Shown: one piece after another, positions 5,526 through 8,656 of the stretch | How the letters are laid out: each line of letters starts with the position of its first letter | Numbering within the stretch: the stretch's first letter is position 1 | Assembly (NCBI GenBank): GCA_947486505.1 | Contig: CANKTT010000058.1 | Coordinates: forward strand, 1-8,656 | Direction: 5' to 3' | DNA: 8,656 nucleotides | From: Actinomycetota bacterium | GTDB lineage: Bacteria; Actinomycetota; Actinomycetes; S36-B12; UBA5976 | Position numbers and translations under genes: made by a program | Notes under the pieces: generated by a model | What the model saw: only the letters and a program-made list of their open reading frames with translations | The model's database searches: none | Told to the model about the DNA's origin: nothing

Positions 5526-6400
5526 TTCTTCTCCTCAACAGTTGATGGATACAGATCTTTAGAAGGTGTTCGAATGCCACGGAATTCCCAATCTCCACCA
5601 AGAGCAGTAGAGACTACTTCTTCACTTTCAGTTGGTTGTGCGCCTACATCAGTGCGAATCGCAGTTGGGCCGGTAACAATTGTGTTGGTCAGCTTGCCAA
5701 GTCCTTCAACTTCGACCTCGACTACATCACCTGGTTGCACTGGACGTGAGTTGGCTGGAGTTCCAGAGAACAAAATGTCACCTGGAACCAAAGTGATAGT
5801 GCGTGCAATATCTGCAACTAGGTAGTGCATATCCCATTCCATATTGCTGGTGTTGTCATCTTGTTTTACAACACCATTAACTAAAGTGCGGATCTGCTTT
5901 CCTCGAAAATCCCAATCAGTGATCAAGCCAGGACCAACAGGTGCCAAGGTGTCGCTTCCCTTTACTCGCAACATGGAACCAGCATCGGTATCGCGGAAGT
6001 CATGCAAACCGTAGTCATTTCCAATGGTGTAACCGGCAATGTAATCGCCGGCTTCAGCCGGGCTGATGTTGCGGCAAGTCTTGCCAATCACGATTACGAT
6101 TTCGCCTTCGTAGTTCAACCACTTGCAACCTTGCGGTCGAACGATTGAACCCAAGTGGCTATTTAGCGCAGTGATTGGCTTGTGAAAGTAGGTAGGCGCA
6201 GCTGGGAGTTTTGTCATGAACTCTTGTGTACGACTGTCGTAATTCAAATGAACCGCAATGATTTTTGTAGGCTCGCTCGGCGGCAAGTGAATTGCATCAG
6301 CGATTGCAACTTCTCTGCCATCAGGAGCGACAAGAGTTTCACCGTGGCGAATTGTTTGAACTGCAAAGCCATCCAGCAGGATGCGACGATACTCAGCCAC
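5522..6400 (-). CDS. fumarylacetoacetate hydrolase-family protein (HpaG/isomerase-like)
   Basis: A 292-residue single-domain FAH-fold protein. Numbering from the chosen start, the signatures are FHKP at 72-75, LNYEGEIVIVIG (95-106, with metal-binding candidates E98 and E100), GNDYGLHDFRD with D129, VKGSDT with K147, and SGTPANSRPVQPGD at 212-225. FAH-fold enzymes cleave or decarboxylate 2-oxo acids using Mg2+; in homoprotocatechuate degradation the family supplies the decarboxylase/isomerase. E. coli HpaG is a tandem duplication of this domain, whereas this protein has one copy. The frame is open back to ATG 6532, but that would overlap the dioxygenase by 140 bases. GTG at 6400 gives an N-terminus beginning AEYRRILLDG, as I recall for actinobacterial relatives, with an 8-base overlap, and is chosen although no Shine-Dalgarno site is evident. 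The exact substrate is not determinable from the sequence. Confidence 0.85.
   Translation of the reverse strand: MAEYRRILLDGFAVQTIRHGETLVAPDGREVAIADAIHLPPSEPTKIIAVHLNYDSRTQEFMTKLPAAPTYFHKPITALNSHLGSIVRPQGCKWLNYEGEIVIVIGKTCRNISPAEAGDYIAGYTIGNDYGLHDFRDTDAGSMLRVKGSDTLAPVGPGLITDWDFRGKQIRTLVNGVVKQDDNTSNMEWDMHYLVADIARTITLVPGDILFSGTPANSRPVQPGDVVEVEVEGLGKLTNTIVTGPTAIRTDVGAQPTESEEVVSTALGGDWEFRGIRTPSKDLYPSTVEEKK
5531..5536 (-). promoter_or_regulatory. strong ribosome-binding site for the ferredoxin
   Basis: GAGGAG on the minus strand sits 5 bases before the ATG at 5525, within the last codons of the FAH-family gene. Together with the ATGA overlap it suggests efficient, coupled translation of the ferredoxin. 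Confidence 0.65.
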
Positions 6401-7301
6401 GTGAGACAACCGGATGCTTAACAGCTGGGAAACCTTCGGCTGGTTTATCGAACCAAATATGAACCTGGCCAGTACCAATTGAGTTTTCATACTCGCCGTA
6501 TTGACGGCCAGGCGCAGTGCAATCTTTTTCACCTAACGCACCGTGCATCATCATGCCGTGACCGTAACGAGCTTCTGGCTTGTACTTATGGAACGCATCC
6601 ATGGTGTCCAAAACTTTGGCATGTTCTCCGGCTAGATACCAAGCAATACGCTCTTCGTCAGCAGCTCGTGCTTCAGGCGTGTAAATCGAATTCAAATCGG
6701 CAGATTCGTGCTTACGAAGTTCACGCAGAGGCCAGAAGGTATGTGACAAAGCACCAGAAGCAATCAGCAAAACTTTACGATCTGAGTTTGCAATAGCTTC
6801 ACCGACTGCACGACCTAGGCGCAGATTGTCTTCGTCATCGCCAGTTTGGCACATGCCAATGCTGATCCAGTTTTTATCCAAGCCCTTACCTAGGTATAGC
6901 CAGAGATTTAACGTTGCGTAGAAAGTAGGTAGGTGTGTGTTGTCGATTGGAGTAATCCAAGTTCCGTGCTTTTCGCCTAGTGATGCGATCTCCTTGGCTA
7001 GTGCTGGGTCACCTTTCCAGTCAAAAGGAACAGATGACATACCGCGTGGAAGTTCTTCACTGGTGTAAAAACCTTCCCGACGATCGTGTGAAGTAACGAC
7101 GAATTCAACAGTCGTTGCCCAATGTGAATCAAAAACGATAACGGTGTCGTAATCAATCTTTTCGAAAACATCTTTACGAAGTTGCTCGAGTCCAGCAACG
7201 AGTGTGAAGTCTTCACCATTATTGAGTTCCTTACGAATCTCAAGTGGCAAGACAATGGTCGGTACGTGTGCCAGTAAACCAGCTCCAACAATTTCTCCCA
7301 T
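6393..7301 (-). CDS. hpaD: LigB-type extradiol dioxygenase, homoprotocatechuate-2,3-dioxygenase-like
   Basis: A 302-residue class III (LigB superfamily) ring-cleaving dioxygenase. These cytoplasmic non-heme Fe(II) enzymes insert O2 next to the catechol hydroxyls. The N-terminal region (GLLAHVPTIVL), TVIVFDSHW (53-61), GFYTSEELPRGM (77-88) and LIASGALSH (179-187) align by eye with E. coli HpaD (HVPSMYL, TIIVFDTHW, GVYTSNELP, VLASGSLSH). The iron ligands expected from LigB are H12, H60 and E243, with H187 as the catalytic base; all are present. ATG 7301 has a strong GGAAGGAA site (7308-7315) inside the end of the dehydrogenase gene, 3 bases after that gene's stop. 3,4-dihydroxyphenylacetate is the favoured substrate because an HpaE-like dehydrogenase and an FAH protein flank it. 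Another substituted catechol remains possible. Confidence 0.8.
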   Translation of the reverse strand: MGEIVGAGLLAHVPTIVLPLEIRKELNNGEDFTLVAGLEQLRKDVFEKIDYDTVIVFDSHWATTVEFVVTSHDRREGFYTSEELPRGMSSVPFDWKGDPALAKEIASLGEKHGTWITPIDNTHLPTFYATLNLWLYLGKGLDKNWISIGMCQTGDDEDNLRLGRAVGEAIANSDRKVLLIASGALSHTFWPLRELRKHESADLNSIYTPEARAADEERIAWYLAGEHAKVLDTMDAFHKYKPEARYGHGMMMHGALGEKDCTAPGRQYGEYENSIGTGQVHIWFDKPAEGFPAVKHPVVSRG

Positions 7302-7304
7302 GAT

Positions 7305-8656
7305 TTATTCCTTCCATCCGTTAGGCGCAAAGACGGTGTTCTTTACGTCTGCATAAAAATCAAATGACCAGATTCCGCCTTCGCGGCCGATACCTGACTT
7401 CTTAGAACCACCAAATGGTGCGCCAAGATCGCGTACAAAGAAACAGTTGACCCAGATAGTGCCGGCAACTAATCGATCGGTGATGACTTCAGCACGCTTT
7501 TTGTTTCCACACACAACAACAGCTGCTAATCCAAATTCAGTTCCATTTGCCATCTCGATAGCTTCTTCATCAGTATCGAATTGCTGCATACAAAGAACTG
7601 GTCCAAATACTTCTTGCGTGACGATTTCGCTGCCAACTGTTGGATTATCAATCAAAGTTGGCATGAAGAAGTTTCCGCCTAGTTCGGCGTTAGGACCACC
7701 ACCTAGTACGACCGTTTGTCCTTCAGCTACAGCGCGGTCTACGAAGCCTTTAACCCGAGTGAAGTGCTCCGGATGAATCTGTGGGCCGATATCAGTTGCT
7801 TCATCTCGTGGATCACCCTGCTTGATCAGCTTGGCACGTTCGATGAATGCCGCTTTGAATTTCTCAGCAATGCCACGCTGCACCAAGAAACGAGTTCCAG
7901 ATAAACAAACCTGACCAGCATTATCGAACTGCTCAACAGCAACTGTGACTGCAATATCAAGATCTGCATCATCAGTAATGATTAGCGGGCTCTTGCCACC
8001 AAGTTCGAACGAGCAGGGAACTAGATTTTCGGCAGCAGCTTTTGCCACAAGTTTTGCAGTTGGCACCGAGCCAGTGAAAGAAATGCGAGATAAGTCTGGA
8101 TGGGCGGTAAGCGCTGCACCTGCTTCTTCACCAAAACCTTGTACGACATTGAATACGCCAGGTGGCATTCCGGCTTCAGCAGTTATGTCTGCAAGAAGGG
8201 AAGCGGTAAGCGGGGCCCACTCAGGTGGCTTAGCAACAACTGTGTCGCCAGCGGCAAGCGCTGGACCAATGCGCCAAGTAGCAAGCATCAATGGTGCATT
8301 CCACGGGGTGATGATTCCGGTAACGCCAGCTGGATCCCAAGTTACGTGATTGGTATGGCCACGAGTTTCAAAATCAGGATAGTTAAGTTGATTCATTGCG
8401 TAGTCTGCAAAGAATCTAAAGTTCATTGCCACTCGAGGCATGACACCGCGACGATGTGATCGAAGCAGAGAACCGTTATCGGTGGTCTCGACAATTGCTA
8501 AGTCTTCAATTCGAGATTCGATAATGTCGGCAACCCGATTTAAAATTGCGCCTCGTTCTTGCGGTGACATTTGAGACCAAATTGGAAAGGCAGATTTAGC
8601 GGCAGCGACAGCTAGATCAACCTCTTTAGCGCCACCACGGGAAATGTCAGCCAGAA
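7305..8656 (-). CDS. hpaE: aldehyde dehydrogenase, HpaE-like semialdehyde dehydrogenase (5' end outside window)
   Basis: An NAD(P)+-dependent aldehyde dehydrogenase whose reading frame runs off the right edge. About 450 residues are visible, and roughly 40-50 N-terminal residues are missing relative to the usual 485-500. The ATG at 8568-8570 is internal, not the start: in-frame codons upstream of it encode typical family sequence (GGAKEVDLAVAAAKSAFP). Counting from that Met, catalytic features are PWNAPL with N91, FTGSVPTAK at 165-173, ELGGKSP with E189, GQVC with nucleophile C222, and EVFGP with E320. Near the C-terminus, NCFFVRDLGAPFGG plus SGIGREGG and FDFY resemble the 5-carboxymethyl-2-hydroxymuconate and 2-hydroxymuconate semialdehyde dehydrogenases. 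In context it would oxidise the ring-cleavage product of the adjacent dioxygenase. Earlier operon genes probably lie further right. Confidence 0.83.
   Translation of the reverse strand, partial: LADISRGGAKEVDLAVAAAKSAFPIWSQMSPQERGAILNRVADIIESRIEDLAIVETTDNGSLLRSHRRGVMPRVAMNFRFFADYAMNQLNYPDFETRGHTNHVTWDPAGVTGIITPWNAPLMLATWRIGPALAAGDTVVAKPPEWAPLTASLLADITAEAGMPPGVFNVVQGFGEEAGAALTAHPDLSRISFTGSVPTAKLVAKAAAENLVPCSFELGGKSPLIITDDADLDIAVTVAVEQFDNAGQVCLSGTRFLVQRGIAEKFKAAFIERAKLIKQGDPRDEATDIGPQIHPEHFTRVKGFVDRAVAEGQTVVLGGGPNAELGGNFFMPTLIDNPTVGSEIVTQEVFGPVLCMQQFDTDEEAIEMANGTEFGLAAVVVCGNKKRAEVITDRLVAGTIWVNCFFVRDLGAPFGGSKKSGIGREGGIWSFDFYADVKNTVFAPNGWKE
7308..7315 (-). promoter_or_regulatory. strong ribosome-binding site for the extradiol dioxygenase
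   Basis: GGAAGGAA on the minus strand lies 6 bases before the ATG at 7301. It is built from the last codons (Trp-Lys-Glu) of the dehydrogenase gene. This is the best Shine-Dalgarno match in the window, together with GAGGAG before the ferredoxin. It fixes the dioxygenase start. Confidence 0.7.

Noticed and set aside
8568..8570. ATG as the start of the aldehyde dehydrogenase
   Set aside because: The frame stays open to the window edge and encodes typical dehydrogenase sequence upstream of this Met.

Overview
The window is a compact, gene-dense stretch of a bacterial chromosome, most likely from a small-genome actinobacterium. The order nitrobindin-like protein, nickel-type Fur regulator (Nur-like), YgfZ, D-aminoacyl-tRNA deacylase and AnsA-type asparaginase is one I associate with Actinobacteria. 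The Fur protein closely resembles Streptomyces Nur. By eye, base composition is a little under 50% GC, and intergenic gaps range from 0 to about 80 bases. That fits streamlined freshwater actinobacteria of the acI/Nanopelagicales kind better than high-GC soil genera, but the lineage is inference.

Left half (1-4112): a YccU-type CoA-binding protein on the minus strand is divergent from a plus-strand operon. The operon starts with an unlisted 33-residue single-pass membrane protein (512-613). A nitrobindin-like heme protein (610-1134) and a Nur-like regulator (1131-1559) follow. These three genes are chained by two four-base ATGA stop/start overlaps. The 61-base divergent promoter region carries a perfect 9-bp direct repeat, and each copy overlaps one putative -10 box. 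After an 81-base gap comes the Fe-S maintenance protein YgfZ (1641-2618). It converges with zero spacing on Dtd (minus, 2619-3089), which is divergent from an L-asparaginase (plus, 3129-4112).

Right half (4116-8656, all minus strand, transcribed right to left): a catabolic operon. In transcription order it holds an aldehyde dehydrogenase (start beyond the right edge), a LigB-type extradiol dioxygenase resembling homoprotocatechuate 2,3-dioxygenase, a fumarylacetoacetate-hydrolase-family protein, a small [3Fe-4S]-type ferredoxin and a ferredoxin reductase. The genes are 3 bases apart, overlapping by 8, overlapping by 4, and 15 bases apart, so they look like one transcript. The first three match the ring-cleavage, semialdehyde-oxidation and FAH-fold steps of a meta-cleavage route such as homoprotocatechuate degradation. 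The ferredoxin and reductase imply a P450 or Rieske oxygenase that is not in the window and may lie upstream, past the right edge.

No RNA gene, mobile element, CRISPR array, long repeat or convincing terminator was seen. The most notable items are the membrane microprotein with its repeat-bearing promoter, the Nur/nitrobindin coupling, and the electron-transfer pair without an oxygenase.
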